In this document: piece by piece, positions 1-11,897 of the stretch
How the letters are laid out: every line of letters begins with the position of its first letter
Position numbering within the stretch: the first letter of the stretch is position 1
Source of the DNA: Zygotorulaspora mrakii
Taxonomy: Eukaryota > Ascomycota > Saccharomycetes > Saccharomycetales > Saccharomycetaceae
Direction of reading: 5' to 3'
DNA: 64,000 nt
NCBI RefSeq assembly: GCF_013402915.1
Contig: NC_050719.1
Span: forward strand, 1,054,001-1,118,000
The notes under the pieces: model-generated
Databases searched by the model: none
The model's input: only the letters and a program-made list of their open reading frames with translations
Told to the model about the DNA's origin: nothing
Made by a program: the position numbers and the translations under genes

Positions 1-1746
1 ACGACCATCCCTACCAGCTCTCGCCGTACGACCAACTCTATGCAAATAAACCTCATAATTCTTTGGCATGTCATAGTTGATGACAACCTCGATTTTAGGT
101 ATATCTAGACCTCTCGAAGCTAAATCTGTACAGATCAAAACTGGGATCTCCAACGATTTAAATTTGTTCACGGATTGTAGACGTTGTTCCTGGCTTAAAG
201 AACCATGTAACTCTGCAACCCCAACACCCAACAAGCCAAGAATAACCCTCAATCTATGTGCCATTTCTTTTCTGGAGACAAAGACGACCATTCTTTTCTG
301 CGCATTCCCGTCCAGTTTCTTTATCAAATGAAACAGCACTGCGGGTTTCATATGGTCTCTTTTACGAATACGAACAAATTCTTGAACCAGTTTTGATGCA
401 GCTTGCTTTGGAGGGTCAATCATAACTCTGACAGGCCTTCTCAACGATAAAGAAACAAGCTGTTTAATCTTGGAGTTCATTGTTGCTGAAAATAACATCG
501 TTTGTCTTCTACTGGGTAAAAGTGTCATTATTTCGTTCAGTTCATCCTGAAATCCTTCCTCTAACATTCTGTCGGCTTCATCAATAACTAAAATTTCCAC
601 AGAATCAACATTGAAGCTTGCTGAGTTTCTGATATGGTCTATAAATCTACCAGGTGTAGCAATAACAATATCGGGCCTTGCCTTTAGGGTCTGTTCTTGT
701 TGTCTGAGATTCAGACCACCAACAGCAAGACCAAAGGTTAGTCCATTAACATACTTTCCTAATTTTTTACCCACGTCTGCACCTTGTATAGCCAGTTCAC
801 GTGTGGGTGCCAAAACAATAACTCTCGTTGATGCAATTTTTGCTGGTTTATATAGCAAACGCTCTATGATTGGAATCATGAAAGCAGCTGTTTTACCAGA
901 TCCAGTAACAGCACCAGCAATAATATCCTTACCCAGTAGAGCAATAGGAATTGCTGCACATTGAATTGGCGAAGGACGAGTATAACCCAAGTCTGCGATA
1001 CCCTTTAAAACGGGACGAGACAGCGATAAAGTGTTGAAACTGGTGTGAACTTGACTTTTGGCCTCTTCGCTCTCATCGTCTGGTGCGTAGAATTTGGCCA
1101 TTTCCTCCGGCGAATCCTCTTCGTCATCGTCCTCCCTTTGATCTTGCTCTTTTTTACCACTTTCCATAATTTCCAGTCCGTGGCTGGCAGATTCAACGTT
1201 ATCATCGGAGTCCTCTATATCTTCACTCAACTCAGCATCTTCATCCTGGTTCTTTGCACCCATACCAAATCCATTCAAAGCCAATTCGTCATCATCTTCA
1301 CTTTGAGCATCACCCTGTTCTTCTTCTGCTTCTTCTGCATCTTCATCTTCTTCGCTTTCGCTCTCGCCCTCTACACGGGCCATTTTGGTCAAGCCACCCT
1401 TCCTTCTTATTATACCGTCAACATCTACTTCTTTTCTTACATAGTCGCCTTCTTTACTATCTCCAAAAAATTCCCAGCCTTGGAACTGCATAGTGGTGTC
1501 ATTGCTGTCAACATTGAACGTAAAGTCAGGGTTCAGAGAATCATCTTTAGCTTTCCCGTTTTCCACATTGGCAGTAGCAGTTTTTTTACTGCTCTTATTG
1601 CTATTGCCCCTACTCTCGGTCTTTTTTTTGCTAGCAACAGAAGTATTGATGCTTTCCTCATCGGAATCGTCTAAATTAGGAATATCGTCTTCACTATCGC
1701 TAATGGTAGGAACGAAATCGCCGCTAAGAAAGTCTGATTTGCTCAT
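1..1746 (-). CDS. DRS1: ATP-dependent RNA helicase Drs1, C-terminus cut off by window edge
   Basis: DEAD-box helicase of the nucleolus, known in yeast for 27S pre-rRNA processing and assembly of the 60S ribosomal subunit. The ATG lies at 1744-1746, and 582 codons are present before the window ends. The first 200 or so residues are very acidic and serine-rich, typical of Drs1. The helicase core follows: Walker A (TGSGKT) near residue 280, the PTREL motif, VIDEAD near residue 389 and SAT near residue 419. Motif VI ([11 protein letters not shown]) is at the extreme edge, so both RecA-like lobes are essentially complete and only the basic C-terminal tail (about 170 residues in S. cerevisiae) is missing. 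It is divergently transcribed from SYS1. The PAC/RRPE pair upstream supports ribosome-biogenesis regulon control. Confidence 0.96.
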   Translation of the reverse strand, partial: MSKSDFLSGDFVPTISDSEDDIPNLDDSDEESINTSVASKKKTESRGNSNKSSKKTATANVENGKAKDDSLNPDFTFNVDSNDTTMQFQGWEFFGDSKEGDYVRKEVDVDGIIRRKGGLTKMARVEGESESEEDEDAEEAEEEQGDAQSEDDDELALNGFGMGAKNQDEDAELSEDIEDSDDNVESASHGLEIMESGKKEQDQREDDDEEDSPEEMAKFYAPDDESEEAKSQVHTSFNTLSLSRPVLKGIADLGYTRPSPIQCAAIPIALLGKDIIAGAVTGSGKTAAFMIPIIERLLYKPAKIASTRVIVLAPTRELAIQGADVGKKLGKYVNGLTFGLAVGGLNLRQQEQTLKARPDIVIATPGRFIDHIRNSASFNVDSVEILVIDEADRMLEEGFQDELNEIMTLLPSRRQTMLFSATMNSKIKQLVSLSLRRPVRVMIDPPKQAASKLVQEFVRIRKRDHMKPAVLFHLIKKLDGNAQKRMVVFVSRKEMAHRLRVILGLLGVGVAELHGSLSQEQRLQSVNKFKSLEIPVLICTDLASRGLDIPKIEVVINYDMPKNYEVYLHRVGRTARAGRDGR

Positions 1747-1863
1747 TTTGCTGGAAACACTTGCAAATGCAGTCCTAAAACTTTTGTAGGTTTAGGATTC
1801 TTTTAAAGCGTATCACTTTTATATATCGAGCTTTCTCATGTCATCTCATCTCATGTCATTTAC

Positions 1864-1907
1864 ATCTCATCGCATGAATTTTTTTCTTGACTAACAAAAT
1901 TTTTTCA
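1864..1907 (-). promoter_or_regulatory. PAC and RRPE elements upstream of DRS1
   Basis: On the minus strand, 1864-1873 reads GCGATGAGAT, a perfect PAC box. About 23 bp further from the gene, 1896-1907 reads TGAAAAAATTTT, an RRPE-like element with one extra A. The pair lies 120-160 bp upstream of the DRS1 ATG. Close PAC/RRPE pairs mark ribosome-biogenesis promoters in Saccharomycetaceae. Use by DRS1 is inferred from the motifs and gene function. Confidence 0.75.
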
Positions 1908-2017
1908 GAGTATCGTCGCTAATGAGCCTATGCGAGCGAACATCTTGAAACTTAAAGGATCGACAAGGTGCGACGCCAATTCGAGATGCTCGCCTAATAA
2001 TAGAGTACGTCGTCCCA

Positions 2018-2623
2018 ATGTGGTCAGCAAGACGGTACATGAGAATCCCGAGGGAGCTTAAGCCTTCGGAAATTTTCAAGCAAGACTTCCTGTCACCGAG
2101 TAAGATTGCTCTTCAGATAGTGCTTTTACAAATTTTCTATTATATCACTGCCTCAGTGCTTTTCTATTGCTGGGCCAAATTAGTCGGATATGAGCTTCAA
2201 ATTCTCAATTGGTTGTTTTCATGGGAATACATATCCTATGCGACAACACTGGGTATATCAATCTCTCTTTTATGGTTGTTTGATTCGCTGTTGTGTGTCC
2301 TGTTCCTTACTGTGATAGTCGGCCGTAGTAAATTAGCATGGGATTTCGCTATTACTATACATGCCATTAATTTTATTGTTGTTGTGCTCTTCACACACCG
2401 CTTTCCATCTCTATCGTGGATTCTTTTGCAGATCATGTCTTCGTTAATTTTAATATTCTTGGGTACTTGGACAACGAGGTGGAGGGAACTGCGAGACACT
2501 TTCTTTGAAGGCCTGGTAGATTCTAATGTGGGCACATCAAACTCTATACCTGCGGATATAGGAACAGATGGAGATCAAAATGGTACTCAGCTTGAGATGC
2601 GAGATCTTGAAGCTCAAAAATGA
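2018..2623 (+). CDS. SYS1: Sys1, Golgi membrane protein that recruits the Arl3 GTPase
   Basis: Polytopic Golgi protein; the family anchors acetylated Arl3 (ARFRP1) at the late Golgi, upstream of Arl1 and golgins. It has 201 residues against 203 in S. cerevisiae. Four hydrophobic segments lie near residues 30-53, 74-101, 109-127 and 132-150. The most conserved stretches are RSKLAWDFAITIHAINF and GTWTTRWRELRDTFFEGLVD, followed by a polar cytosolic tail. The ATG at 2018 gives the expected N terminus (RRYMRIPRELKPSEIF). It is divergent from DRS1 and convergent with CYR1, 119 bp away. SYS1 and CYR1 are also neighbours in S. cerevisiae (YJL004C, YJL005W), so the pair moved as a unit. Confidence 0.96.
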   Translation: MWSARRYMRIPRELKPSEIFKQDFLSPSKIALQIVLLQIFYYITASVLFYCWAKLVGYELQILNWLFSWEYISYATTLGISISLLWLFDSLLCVLFLTVIVGRSKLAWDFAITIHAINFIVVVLFTHRFPSLSWILLQIMSSLILIFLGTWTTRWRELRDTFFEGLVDSNVGTSNSIPADIGTDGDQNGTQLEMRDLEAQK

Positions 2624-2742
2624 GACAAACATAGGGAGGAGTTTAATAACTTATGAACCAATTATGTCTCTATGTAGTATTATATCACAAAAAAAACAAA
2701 ATCTAGAGCATGAAAACAGGTAAGAATAACAGCTCAGCCTGT

Positions 2743-5700
2743 TCACTTCTCCATTCTTGCTAAGACGTCCTCTAGCAATTCCGCTATACTTTTTTGTGCC
2801 GGGCCGCTATCAGAAACTCTATAGCAGTCGAGACCACCACCCACTACTTGTCGCAGTTTTATTAAGGCCGCATATGCCTCAACTCTCGTTACTAGATGGT
2901 CAAAAAATGCGTATAATTCCTTTTCTGAAGTGACAAGACCTATATTATTTTTAACAACATCGTCGACACTATAGCTTTTATTGCCTTTGACACGATCTTC
3001 AACATCAATATAGCCACCGCTAACAGCAGAAACTATCGATTCCAATTTTCTTGCACTACTCCGCAGACGAACCAAACAATCCTCATTCAGCAATCTGGTC
3101 TGTTCGTCTTCTGTCACAAAATGATGTCTTGATGCTAAACTTTTTGGATATGCAATTGTCAGCAGCTCCTTAGTTTCCAATCCCTTTAGTTTTTGTTCAC
3201 CGTGGTTGAAGAAAACCCATCCAATACTTTCGAGCATAGCGATCTCTTTTTCAATAAGCTCACCGACAAATTCTTCACCATAAACGTCTTTCAACGACTC
3301 TTTGTCCTTTACAACCCTTTCATGCAGTTTCATAATTTTATTGAATTCCGAGCAGAAATCGCTACTGAGAGTTATTTGACCACCATCTGCTACTCCTTCT
3401 ACCCTGGCTGCTTTATTAACCATGGGCCCTAGGTAATCCATCCTTTGCGTAACCAAATCAAGCTCAGGTACTGGACAGCCCCAATGAATTCCCATACGAA
3501 CTGATAACCCTTGATATATCTTATTTCCATTTTTATCAAGGATAACGCAACCGTCTTGAATAGAGGTAATTTCTTCCGGCCACTGCGCAGAAAGCAATTT
3601 TAATTGTACGCTCATACACCAAACTAAACTACTGATTGGTGTAGGGAAGGCAACCATGAAAGCATCGCCCTCTGTTTTGACTTCATAACCCCCATAAATT
3701 CTTAATAGACGACGCATAACATCATTATGTGTTTTGATAGCTGTTCGCATAGCATTCGGAAAAAGTTCCCATAAAAAGGTGGAGTTTTTGATGTCAGTGA
3801 AAACTATAGCTAAATTGCCTGTAGGAGGGAGAATTTCAGGCTGCAGTCTTCTCAAAGTAGCATCTTCGAAAGTGCTTCTTCGTGTCATTAATGCATTTTT
3901 GTTCAAATTGAATCTGTTCTGCTGATCAGCGTTTTTGAACAGTGATAAACATAAAATAGTCAAATTTTCAGAGCACCCATAGGCGATTGCATGGTCCTTC
4001 ATTGCCTCAGCTGCAAGCATGGGTTCAGAATTGTGTTCTCGAGCAATATCGCATGCAGTCTCATAATCCATATACTTCCATAGCATATGAGTAGCAACAA
4101 TCAGCATTTCATCTGCCTTTGTCAAAGAGACGAGGGAAATATCTGGGGAAGCATGAATGTGTGGAAGTAGATCATAAAAGCCGACAGCTCTTGAAACGTC
4201 AACGACACCATCAAGTTTATCGTCGTTGACGCAACCACCAGAAATCCTGATTCTTTCGTATTCTACTCTTTTATATGGAGCATGCAATTTCGTCAGCTTC
4301 TGGAAATCACCATTGTTTTTAGATAAAATTGCCATACAATCACCAATATTGGCGGTGAACATCTTATTACCCTTAATGTAGACTGCTGTAGAACAGGAAC
4401 CACTTAGGAGGTCGGCTGAGGTCAAATTAGCCACATCGTTACCGTTATCGACAGAGCTCAACATGCTGTTAACTTCCTTGTTCAACTGCAGGAAACTAAA
4501 GCGCAAGGCTTTTTTCACGCCATCGTCAGTATCTTCATACTTTTCCAGCTGCCTGATCAAAATTTTGTCGTAGATGTCTCTTACCAACCGAGAAATATTA
4601 TGCCCATAAGATGCGTTTTGATTCTTACCATCGTGTAAGCAGATGAGACATTCGTCGTCTTTACCTCTAAATCTTTCAAACGTTACATCTCTAGATGATA
4701 CAAAATCCCGTTTACCTAAAGTATCTGCCACACCATATCTCATGCCGTTGATCATAGAACCTGTAGTTCTCATCCGAAAATTAATATTTTCATCAGGAAC
4801 CTTGGCAGCATTCAGCGTAACATCCATCAATCCAAGAATTTTCAGATTATGAAGAACAGTAAGATCCGAAAGATCGGCATCTATCTCGTGATTTATTGAA
4901 GATTTGATGTCAAATCTCCGGTTACCAGATAAATTCAGATATTTCAAATCTTTGTTATCTCTCCAATTCCAATCATAATGATAATTAGAAATATTATATT
5001 TCAAGTTATTGGAACCTACATCGAATACGGTTAGATGTTTTAATTGAGATAACTCCGCAGGTAAAGAGAGTAAGTTATTACCGTTTAACATTAATGTCTT
5101 CAAATACTTCCACTTTAATACAATATCGCCAGACAATGTGGATAAATTATTTCCTGAGAAAAATAGTTCGGTCAAATTATCTAATTTCAAATTGGAAATA
5201 TCTTGGAAATTGTTGTATGACAAATTCAATATCTTGAGGTTTGTGAAACAGTTGAATAAAGGCCACATTTGATCGTCAAACTGGTTATCTGCAGCCAAAA
5301 AAAACAAAAGGGTCTTGGCTAATTTTGATGTCGAAGATATATTTTGCGAAAATGGTGCTGACAAGATGGAGTTTCCAAACATATTTGATGAAATGTTTAA
5401 GTATGTCAACTCTATATCTTCCATTCCACCCATAAAATCTCTGATGTTATTGGAATGTAAATCAAGGGATTTCAAACTTTTTAAGTGTGGAAATTCTGCT
5501 GGTAAGCTTTCCAATTTATTTCGCGCCACGGAAAGATACACCAACTTGCTCAACAACGATATTTCATCCGGCATTTGGGTTAAATTATTCTCACTTAGAT
5601 CTAACTTTTCCAAGCATGATAATTTAACAAAAAGTTCTCGAGGAACGCTCGATAGTTTTGCTTTACTCAAAGACAAACTGGTCATGCTCATCGGATAAAA

Positions 5701-8700
5701 TTCTTTGTAAGAAATTGAAGTCATAGGATTTTCTTGTATCTCAAGGGTTCTTAATTTTGGTAAATTGTCATCGAAATCCGATATTCTATTATCCGTCAAA
5801 AATAAATTTTGTAGGTTCGTAGCACTAGTTTTGATAGTTGTTATCCTATTATGCTTCAAATTCAAAGTTCTCAAATTCTTCATATCCGATAAATCAGCAA
5901 TTGAGGTCAATTTGTTATGAGATAAATTCATTTTAGCCAACTTTTTCAATTTGTTCACACTTGCTGGTAATGTGTATATCTTATTATTAGAGAGGTTCAC
6001 TTGCAACAAATTAGTACACGAATTGATGACTTCTGGATAATGAACAAATCGATTTGAAGAGAGATCCAAAAGTTGCAAGCTTCCTAATTGACCAAACCCT
6101 TTCGGTAATTTATCCAGTTCGTTACACTGAAGGTTTAAAATTGTTAAGTTCTTCAGGTTAGAGATAGAACTCGGTACCTTCCTAATAAAATTTCTCTGAA
6201 GTTCCAAGGAAACTAGTTTATAGACTTCGGTTACGTTTGAAGGAAACCTTGAAGCTCTTATATTGACCATTCTTAAACTTGACAATTTGATGGCTGATTC
6301 AATAAATTCTAAAGGTAAGAATATATCCGCATTATTGGATACATCTAAACTTTCAATCTCCGATGTATGCTGATAAAAAATGATTGGTGGGGTCGTTAAA
6401 TCCATTGCTCTTAAATCAACATGTATAAAATCACTCCTCATCAATCGTTGTTCTTGCTCTGCCGTTAAATGGGATGGGGCCACTGGATGAAAGAGAAATT
6501 TAAAAACAAAACTCAAATCCTCAATGCCCATTATATGTAGAGGATCACTCTTTTTGTAACCATTTAACAGTAACAGTTTTCTTTCGATTATGATCGGCTT
6601 TGCCAGTGGTCTCAAAATTTTGGATAATTTACCTACCTTGAGAGATAGTTGATAGCTACCTTGAGATGTTATATTGAATTTTCTTTTTAAAGCAGGTATG
6701 ATATCCCGGACCGTTGTAGTTGGCGTACATGATAGTGTGGTGAAAGTGTCGTCGGTATTGAAAATACGAATTGCATAGTGTCTTTTGGGATCTAAATCAC
6801 TAAAATCCTTGTAATACCTTTCTAACTCGTATTCGACTCGATCGTGTTTCTCATCATCTGCTGAAATCTCTTTGCTTAATACATGACCCTCAGAATCTAA
6901 GCTAATATTATTATCATTTTGATCATTAACCTTATTTTGGCTGGATTGGTTCTGACATTCTGTGGAATTACCAATTATTTTGTTCAAAGAACTCACTGTA
7001 TGTGAGGGTTTTGGCGATGTTGCTGAAGTTCTTGAATCCGATTCCATACTCTCTGTATCGGAAGAAGTGGCAGTACCAGAAGAAAATCTATCGGTGTCCT
7101 GGGATTCAGAATCCATCAAAGCCTTAAATCCATCACTATCATTTAAAGATCTAGAAATCTGAGAAGGTGGTTCTATTTGTGAATCATTACTCAAAGCACT
7201 CATTTCTCCTTGAGGAGTTCTACCTCTTTTCATTTGATGCACTTGCCGACGAGAACGTCCCGTCATTAATTCACCATGTATATTTCTTTTGACTCTTGGC
7301 TTCTCTACATCAGATTCAACGTCCCAACTTTCAGGGGCAACCCATTGCTGTGATCCTTTAGTGTATGATGAATTTTTGCTCGTTCCACTTTTATTACTGT
7401 AATATTTCTTCTTACCTTTCAAATCAAGATCTGAATCTGAAACGTTCGACGATGAGAGATTCTGTGCTTCAAACTGGTCTCCTGTTTTGATATTTGATTC
7501 ATTTTCGTTGATATCAGGAGAAAACTTCATTCTCGTACCCGTCAAGGAACCCCTGCGCGAATTATTGGAAAGTTTTGTAATATCTGACAAGTTTTCCAAG
7601 TTCGTATCTAACTGGAAGGTGCTTATATTACTGGAATCGTTTACTGGATTAAATTCAGAGTCACTAGATGACAACTGACCATGACTAGCATTAGTATTTA
7701 ATTTGCTGCCAGGCGTATTTGCATCTTTTTTCGGACTATTCAAAGTTGAATTTGAAGATGTAACAAAATGACTTGTATGATGACGAACTACATCTGGTCG
7801 CATATCTAACCTGTCTGACCTGTCTGAATTATCTGAATGTTTTCCTTTATCTGATCCATCGGGGAAAGTACCTATCTTCCTTATGGGATAATGATTGTCC
7901 AGATGATTATTATCCAAGTCATGACCAAACCCATGTACCAATGTGCTCACCTTCCGACGTAAACTATGAGGGACACTTTCAATAATATGTTGCGCAGATA
8001 TCGAGTCCTTTGACGACCTTCTCGAACTTAGACTTGGAGGTATTAAATGGTTTCTGTCATAGTTAGGATGATGATGATTTTGTATGTCGCTAGTTTCATT
8101 AGGAGTCTTGTCACCAGAAATGGACCCCTTGAGCCGATCATTGCTTCTGCTCGTATTGCTGCCATTACCGTCATTGACACTTGAGTAACCATGATCATTC
8201 TCGCTAGTTTGAGTGCTGTGGCTATATTTATTGCTATTATTAGTACTACCATAGTTGTTATCAGTTGCATTATTATCATCATTATTACTGGTAGCCTTGT
8301 TGTTATTATCACCATTGTTGCTGCTGCTGTTATTGCTATTGGAAGTGTTGACGCTCTTTTTACGGTTAATGTGAGAGCTGCTAGCTGTAGAATTAGAATG
8401 AGAACCCGGACCACCAAATTTTTTCAAAAGGGCTTCAGCAAAGGATTGTTTCCTTGACGGAGCCGCCGCACCTTTTGAATTCTTTTCTGATTGCACATAA
8501 TCATTTACCTGAGAACTACTACTGACCGGACTACTACTATTATATTCATGATCGCGACTGTGACTGTAGTTCTGATTGTGATTGTGATTGTGATTGTGAT
8601 TGTGATTGTAATTGTGATTGTGCTTGTGATTATGACTATGATTTTGAGTATGACTAGGAGGATGACTGGGATTATGATTTTGACTGTCACTTGTATCCCT

Positions 8701-9147
8701 CATTTGTTTCAATTGTTTATGATGTCTATGCTTGCTGGTGAATGAGTGATAACTGGACGTGTGCTTCAAACCTGGCAATTCGTCATTTGGATCCTCATCA
8801 ATATTGTCCTGATAACTGCGATTGTCCACATTCCCAGGTTTACTACTACTACCTATCGAAAGGGAGCTCAGAGTTCTTCTCAGTATCACAGGTCCTCTTC
8901 GTATCTGTGGCTCAGTACCTTTGGTTGTATTGGAAGAGGATTTTGATAGCTTTGGGAGCTGGTTCGTCTCGTTATGCGTATCGCTCATGCTACCAGCTAC
9001 CGTTTCATTCTTACCGCTCACGTGGTCCTTGGATCGTTGACTCACGTTACTACTACTTCTGTTCCTTGACCGCAGCTCATAATGTCTTTTAAACATTGGC
9101 GATTCATCATGAACCTGTTCGTCATACGTATCTGCATCCTTTTGCAT
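2743..9147 (-). CDS. CYR1: Adenylate cyclase Cyr1
   Basis: Makes cAMP from ATP and is the Ras effector of the Ras/PKA nutrient pathway. It has 2134 residues; the S. cerevisiae protein has 2026. Order of parts: a long low-complexity N terminus rich in Ser, Asn and His (about 1-780) with a His-Asn repeat near 168-191; a Ras-association-like domain near 785-870; a long leucine-rich repeat array near 915-1450; a PP2C-like domain near 1465-1735; a class III cyclase catalytic domain near 1775-1930 starting [15 protein letters not shown] and containing [11 protein letters not shown], with the two metal-binding Asp motifs visible; then the C-terminal region that binds the cyclase-associated protein in yeast. 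Everything needed for catalysis appears intact. The start is the first ATG of the open frame. Confidence 0.97.
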   Translation of the reverse strand: MQKDADTYDEQVHDESPMFKRHYELRSRNRSSSNVSQRSKDHVSGKNETVAGSMSDTHNETNQLPKLSKSSSNTTKGTEPQIRRGPVILRRTLSSLSIGSSSKPGNVDNRSYQDNIDEDPNDELPGLKHTSSYHSFTSKHRHHKQLKQMRDTSDSQNHNPSHPPSHTQNHSHNHKHNHNYNHNHNHNHNHNQNYSHSRDHEYNSSSPVSSSSQVNDYVQSEKNSKGAAAPSRKQSFAEALLKKFGGPGSHSNSTASSSHINRKKSVNTSNSNNSSSNNGDNNNKATSNNDDNNATDNNYGSTNNSNKYSHSTQTSENDHGYSSVNDGNGSNTSRSNDRLKGSISGDKTPNETSDIQNHHHPNYDRNHLIPPSLSSRRSSKDSISAQHIIESVPHSLRRKVSTLVHGFGHDLDNNHLDNHYPIRKIGTFPDGSDKGKHSDNSDRSDRLDMRPDVVRHHTSHFVTSSNSTLNSPKKDANTPGSKLNTNASHGQLSSSDSEFNPVNDSSNISTFQLDTNLENLSDITKLSNNSRRGSLTGTRMKFSPDINENESNIKTGDQFEAQNLSSSNVSDSDLDLKGKKKYYSNKSGTSKNSSYTKGSQQWVAPESWDVESDVEKPRVKRNIHGELMTGRSRRQVHQMKRGRTPQGEMSALSNDSQIEPPSQISRSLNDSDGFKALMDSESQDTDRFSSGTATSSDTESMESDSRTSATSPKPSHTVSSLNKIIGNSTECQNQSSQNKVNDQNDNNISLDSEGHVLSKEISADDEKHDRVEYELERYYKDFSDLDPKRHYAIRIFNTDDTFTTLSCTPTTTVRDIIPALKRKFNITSQGSYQLSLKVGKLSKILRPLAKPIIIERKLLLLNGYKKSDPLHIMGIEDLSFVFKFLFHPVAPSHLTAEQEQRLMRSDFIHVDLRAMDLTTPPIIFYQHTSEIESLDVSNNADIFLPLEFIESAIKLSSLRMVNIRASRFPSNVTEVYKLVSLELQRNFIRKVPSSISNLKNLTILNLQCNELDKLPKGFGQLGSLQLLDLSSNRFVHYPEVINSCTNLLQVNLSNNKIYTLPASVNKLKKLAKMNLSHNKLTSIADLSDMKNLRTLNLKHNRITTIKTSATNLQNLFLTDNRISDFDDNLPKLRTLEIQENPMTSISYKEFYPMSMTSLSLSKAKLSSVPRELFVKLSCLEKLDLSENNLTQMPDEISLLSKLVYLSVARNKLESLPAEFPHLKSLKSLDLHSNNIRDFMGGMEDIELTYLNISSNMFGNSILSAPFSQNISSTSKLAKTLLFFLAADNQFDDQMWPLFNCFTNLKILNLSYNNFQDISNLKLDNLTELFFSGNNLSTLSGDIVLKWKYLKTLMLNGNNLLSLPAELSQLKHLTVFDVGSNNLKYNISNYHYDWNWRDNKDLKYLNLSGNRRFDIKSSINHEIDADLSDLTVLHNLKILGLMDVTLNAAKVPDENINFRMRTTGSMINGMRYGVADTLGKRDFVSSRDVTFERFRGKDDECLICLHDGKNQNASYGHNISRLVRDIYDKILIRQLEKYEDTDDGVKKALRFSFLQLNKEVNSMLSSVDNGNDVANLTSADLLSGSCSTAVYIKGNKMFTANIGDCMAILSKNNGDFQKLTKLHAPYKRVEYERIRISGGCVNDDKLDGVVDVSRAVGFYDLLPHIHASPDISLVSLTKADEMLIVATHMLWKYMDYETACDIAREHNSEPMLAAEAMKDHAIAYGCSENLTILCLSLFKNADQQNRFNLNKNALMTRRSTFEDATLRRLQPEILPPTGNLAIVFTDIKNSTFLWELFPNAMRTAIKTHNDVMRRLLRIYGGYEVKTEGDAFMVAFPTPISSLVWCMSVQLKLLSAQWPEEITSIQDGCVILDKNGNKIYQGLSVRMGIHWGCPVPELDLVTQRMDYLGPMVNKAARVEGVADGGQITLSSDFCSEFNKIMKLHERVVKDKESLKDVYGEEFVGELIEKEIAMLESIGWVFFNHGEQKLKGLETKELLTIAYPKSLASRHHFVTEDEQTRLLNEDCLVRLRSSARKLESIVSAVSGGYIDVEDRVKGNKSYSVDDVVKNNIGLVTSEKELYAFFDHLVTRVEAYAALIKLRQVVGGGLDCYRVSDSGPAQKSIAELLEDVLARMEK
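8575..8646 (+). repeat. Hexanucleotide coding minisatellite in CYR1
   Basis: Twelve consecutive 6-bp units, mostly ATTGTG on the plus strand, decay toward the right (ATTGTA, CTTGTG, ATTATG, ACTATG, ATTTTG). Read on the minus strand in the CYR1 frame they encode alternating His-Asn around residues 168-191. Unit length is a multiple of three, so slippage would change protein length without breaking the frame. Confidence 0.9.
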
Positions 9148-10431
9148 CTTCGTCAGTCAATAAAACAAAGTACAATAAAGGTACACCAAAGCAGCGTAAA
9201 GACTAATCTTCAATATTGGTGATAGAGCTTTCAACAAGTCTTCCTCAAGCTTGCAAAATTTCCAAGTTATGATTACCTAAGTAATCGATATACAAAATTG
9301 GACGAAGAAGCCCTTTCTTGCGCTACACTTATTGTATGACTCGTGTACTACTCTTGCCGTATTCCTGTACCACGCTTGCAACAAATCTCTCCTGAATTCC
9401 TGACCCAAACTCAGCGGACTCTTTTGTCCCCCCCTTGTAAATTTGACTCAAATACTCCAGATGCAGGTGAATAACATCTGAAAATCCCATTTCTATTCAC
9501 AGGAATAATATGAAAAAAAGAACGTAACCCTGATTTCATTTGTGCTTCTTTCTGCCACCAATAAAACACGTTTTACGAAAGCACAACGGACGACGGGGCG
9601 AAAAAACGCCAATGGCTGCCTCGGCGGCTAAATACATTGGAAACATCAGATAAACGTATACAGATGTATCTGACCAGCTGCTAGAGACTAGAGTCACTGA
9701 TCAAAGAACCAGAAGTGAGAATTTTAGCACTCTTCGCAACTTTTTCGCAACTGCAACAAGTCCTGATCATGGTAGAATCCTTGATTGTAATTGGCGTTTT
9801 AATAACATTTATACTTCTTGTTTGTTCACGTAGTCACTTATTCAGGATCATGATCATGACACGAATGTATCGACTCTCTAGGAAACAAGACACTCCATAA
9901 CCAAAATGAATTCTCTTAGGGACAACGAGATAATATGCAAATGACTTTCCTGACTTTACGTCCTTGATGCACTGTTTGTGAAGTGCTCAAGGATGTGGTT
10001 ATCTAGGGCCCACTGAGCTTGTTGGAAGGAGAAAACAACATACCGCTACACTCGATGTATCTTGTAGATCGAAAGATGCAAAACTGATTGTTTACAATCG
10101 TAGATGTAACCCACTGTTCCACAATTTCATGCTAATCCTTTATGTCTGCACCTGCAAATTGCACAGTGTTACTACATAGTGTCCGGAAGCTGGAGATCGG
10201 ATTCCTTGGAGGGCTGGGCACAGACAAAAATCTCGCCAAATAGATCAAAACATGTCAACAAGAATAGAGACGGGTTTATAATCCAATTCTTTTTATCCGG
10301 GTAGCGCGCTGTCATCGCGCCGAGCTTTAGTAATTTGGTCTATTTAAGAACGATAATCTGACAAGAAGCGTAATGTTGGCACAATCACAGAGCCTGTACC
10401 ACTAACGTGAGGGTGTTCAATATAATCGAAA
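9148..10431. other. Divergent CYR1-COX17 intergenic region
   Basis: About 1.3 kb between two divergent genes. It holds a stress-response-element-like CCCCT at 9431-9435, GC-rich GCGCG/CGCGC half-sites around 10305-10320 (RSC-type sequence) and a TATTTAAG near 10341, about 90 bp before COX17. A 43-codon ORF with one hydrophobic segment is listed separately. I found no tRNA A/B boxes, no LTR ends and no other recognisable gene. Confidence 0.6.
9769..9900 (+). CDS. Possible 43-residue single-pass membrane peptide, unproven
   Basis: ATG at 9769 opens a 43-codon frame: MVESL, then a strongly hydrophobic run to about residue 18, then a basic tail (SRKQDTP at the end). The layout resembles small yeast proteolipids, but I recognise no family. 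It sits alone in a long intergenic region, and chance ORFs of this length are common, so it may not be a gene. Confidence 0.15.
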   Translation: MVESLIVIGVLITFILLVCSRSHLFRIMIMTRMYRLSRKQDTP

Positions 10432-10626
10432 ATGCCTGGAAAAGGAGCTGAAACAAAAAATAACAAGGAAGATGGCGAGACCAAGCCTAAGCCTTGCTGT
10501 GTGTGTCTCCCAGAAAAGGACGAAAGAGATCAATGTATCCTTTTCAATGGGCAAGACTCGGATAAATGCGAAGACGTCATTCAAAAATACAAAACGTGCA
10601 TGAAGACTTATGGATTTGACATCTAG
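10432..10626 (+). CDS. COX17: Cox17, copper chaperone for cytochrome c oxidase
   Basis: Small soluble protein of the mitochondrial intermembrane space that passes Cu(I) to Sco1 and Cox11 for the CuA and CuB sites of complex IV. It has 64 residues against 69 in S. cerevisiae. The copper motif KPCCVC is at residues 20-25. The twin CX9C pairs are C25/C35 and C46/C56, which form the disulfide-bonded helical hairpin imported by the Mia40 pathway. All six functional Cys are present. It precedes MEU1 on the same strand with 240 bp between. A perfect Puf3 site follows the stop codon; in S. cerevisiae COX17 mRNA decay is Puf3-controlled. Confidence 0.97.
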   Translation: MPGKGAETKNNKEDGETKPKPCCVCLPEKDERDQCILFNGQDSDKCEDVIQKYKTCMKTYGFDI

Positions 10627-10706
10627 TACATGGTTTCTTCAACGCTGCTATAGCTATTTAACGCTGCTACGTTTATCTATTTATTTATTTTCTTTCATTA
10701 GCCTCC

Positions 10707-10714
10707 TGTATATA
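10707..10714 (+). promoter_or_regulatory. Puf3 binding site in the COX17 3' region
   Basis: TGTATATA (RNA UGUAUAUA) lies 80 bp after the COX17 stop codon and fits the Puf3 consensus UGUANAUA. It has C at the -2 position, which Puf3 is known to prefer. COX17 is the best-studied Puf3 target in S. cerevisiae and PUF3 itself is in this window. One matching 8-mer in AT-rich sequence can be chance; its position in this gene makes it credible. Confidence 0.72.
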
Positions 10715-10866
10715 ATAAAATGAAAAATCAAAATTTGATTTTTTCTTATTCTACGCTCGTTTTGAAATCATCGAACATGTAAGCATTGACTAAAGTATAT
10801 TAGTGTAGTATCACAAATTTTTAGAGGACGTAAAGTCTGAATTAGGGATTTAAACTTCCATACGGG

Positions 10867-11814
10867 ATGGCAGTACCAAACACGTTTGACGGTGAAATCG
10901 ATCTTGGTATTATTGGTGGTACAGGTCTGTACCATCTTGAATGCTTGGAGAAACTTGCAGAATTACCACCAATGGAGACACCATGGGGTACTACATCTTC
11001 ACCAATAGTTATTTCTAAAGTTGCAGGTGATAGTGGTCATTTCCATGTGGCATTCATTGCAAGACATGGTAGACATCATCAATATCCTCCTTCAAAAGTT
11101 CCTTTCAGGGCTAATATGGCATCATTGAAACACTTGAAGTGCAAAGCAGTACTGTCGTTTAGCGCTGTTGGTTCGTTGCAAGAAAAAATCAAACCAAGAG
11201 ATTTTGTATTGCCTCAACAAATTATCGATAGAACTAAAGGTATCAGAAACTCTTCCTTTTTGAACGATGAGGGCCTAGTCGGTCATGTTGGATTTGGTGA
11301 CCCATTTTCATATTCTTTTGCGCAATATATATATCAATTTAAACATCTGTTGGCAAACAATGATGCGCCGGATGAGCCATGCAATTTGCATTTCGACAAG
11401 GAGACCACAGTGGTTTGCATGGAAGGTCCGCAGTTCTCTACTCGTGCAGAATCCAAAATGTACAGAATGTTTGGTGGTGATGTCATCAATATGAGTGTCA
11501 TTCCTGAAGCTAAACTGGCTCGTGAATGTGAACTACCATATCAAATGATCTGTATGTCAACAGATTATGATGCTTGGAGAGATGAAGAGGAACCCGTTAC
11601 CGTCGAAACCGTCATTGGAAATTTGAGTAACAACGGTCATAACGCAAATTTACTAGCGTCCAAAGTTATCGAAGAAATGGCAAACGAATTGCCTGAATTC
11701 ATGAAAACTGGTGACGGTTTAAGAGGCTCAATAAAAATGTCAATTTCTACAAAGCCACACGCAATGTCGAAGGAAACTTTAGCAAAATTAAATTTCTTAT
11801 TTCCTGATTTTTAA
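10867..11814 (+). CDS. MEU1: S-methyl-5'-thioadenosine phosphorylase
   Basis: Cleaves methylthioadenosine with phosphate to adenine and methylthioribose-1-phosphate, the first committed step of methionine salvage after polyamine synthesis. It has 315 residues (337 in S. cerevisiae). The N terminus carries the phosphate-binding IGGTGLY. A middle segment has [19 protein letters not shown] and SAVGSLQE; the substrate region has [12 protein letters not shown] and [13 protein letters not shown], and STDYDAW near residue 236 marks the MTA-specific subgroup of PNP/MTAP enzymes. No lesions are seen. The ATG at 10867 places the glycine loop near residue 17, as expected. Convergent with POM34 (83 bp apart), the YLR017W-YLR018C arrangement. 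Confidence 0.97.
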   Translation: MAVPNTFDGEIDLGIIGGTGLYHLECLEKLAELPPMETPWGTTSSPIVISKVAGDSGHFHVAFIARHGRHHQYPPSKVPFRANMASLKHLKCKAVLSFSAVGSLQEKIKPRDFVLPQQIIDRTKGIRNSSFLNDEGLVGHVGFGDPFSYSFAQYIYQFKHLLANNDAPDEPCNLHFDKETTVVCMEGPQFSTRAESKMYRMFGGDVINMSVIPEAKLARECELPYQMICMSTDYDAWRDEEEPVTVETVIGNLSNNGHNANLLASKVIEEMANELPEFMKTGDGLRGSIKMSISTKPHAMSKETLAKLNFLFPDF

Positions 11815-11833
11815 CGTGATCCTCAACCACCGC

Positions 11834-11860
11834 GGATATACATATATGTATATACTGTTA
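11834..11860. terminator. Putative 3'-end element between MEU1 and POM34
   Basis: A near-palindromic TA-rich stretch (ATATACATATATGTATATAC) in the 83-bp convergent gap resembles bidirectional yeast polyadenylation efficiency elements (TATATA, TACATA). It also contains TGTATATA, but MEU1 is not a mitochondrial-biogenesis gene, so I read it as 3'-end signal. Sequence inference only. Confidence 0.4.
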
Positions 11861-11897
11861 TCTTTATGTATTTCTAATCACAGAAATATGATAATTC

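Noticed and set aside
1045..1674. Long plus-strand ORF opposite the DRS1 N-terminus
   Set aside because: It is the antisense shadow of the acidic coding region of DRS1, rich in Phe, Leu and Ile from complementing Glu, Asp and Lys codons; no homology.
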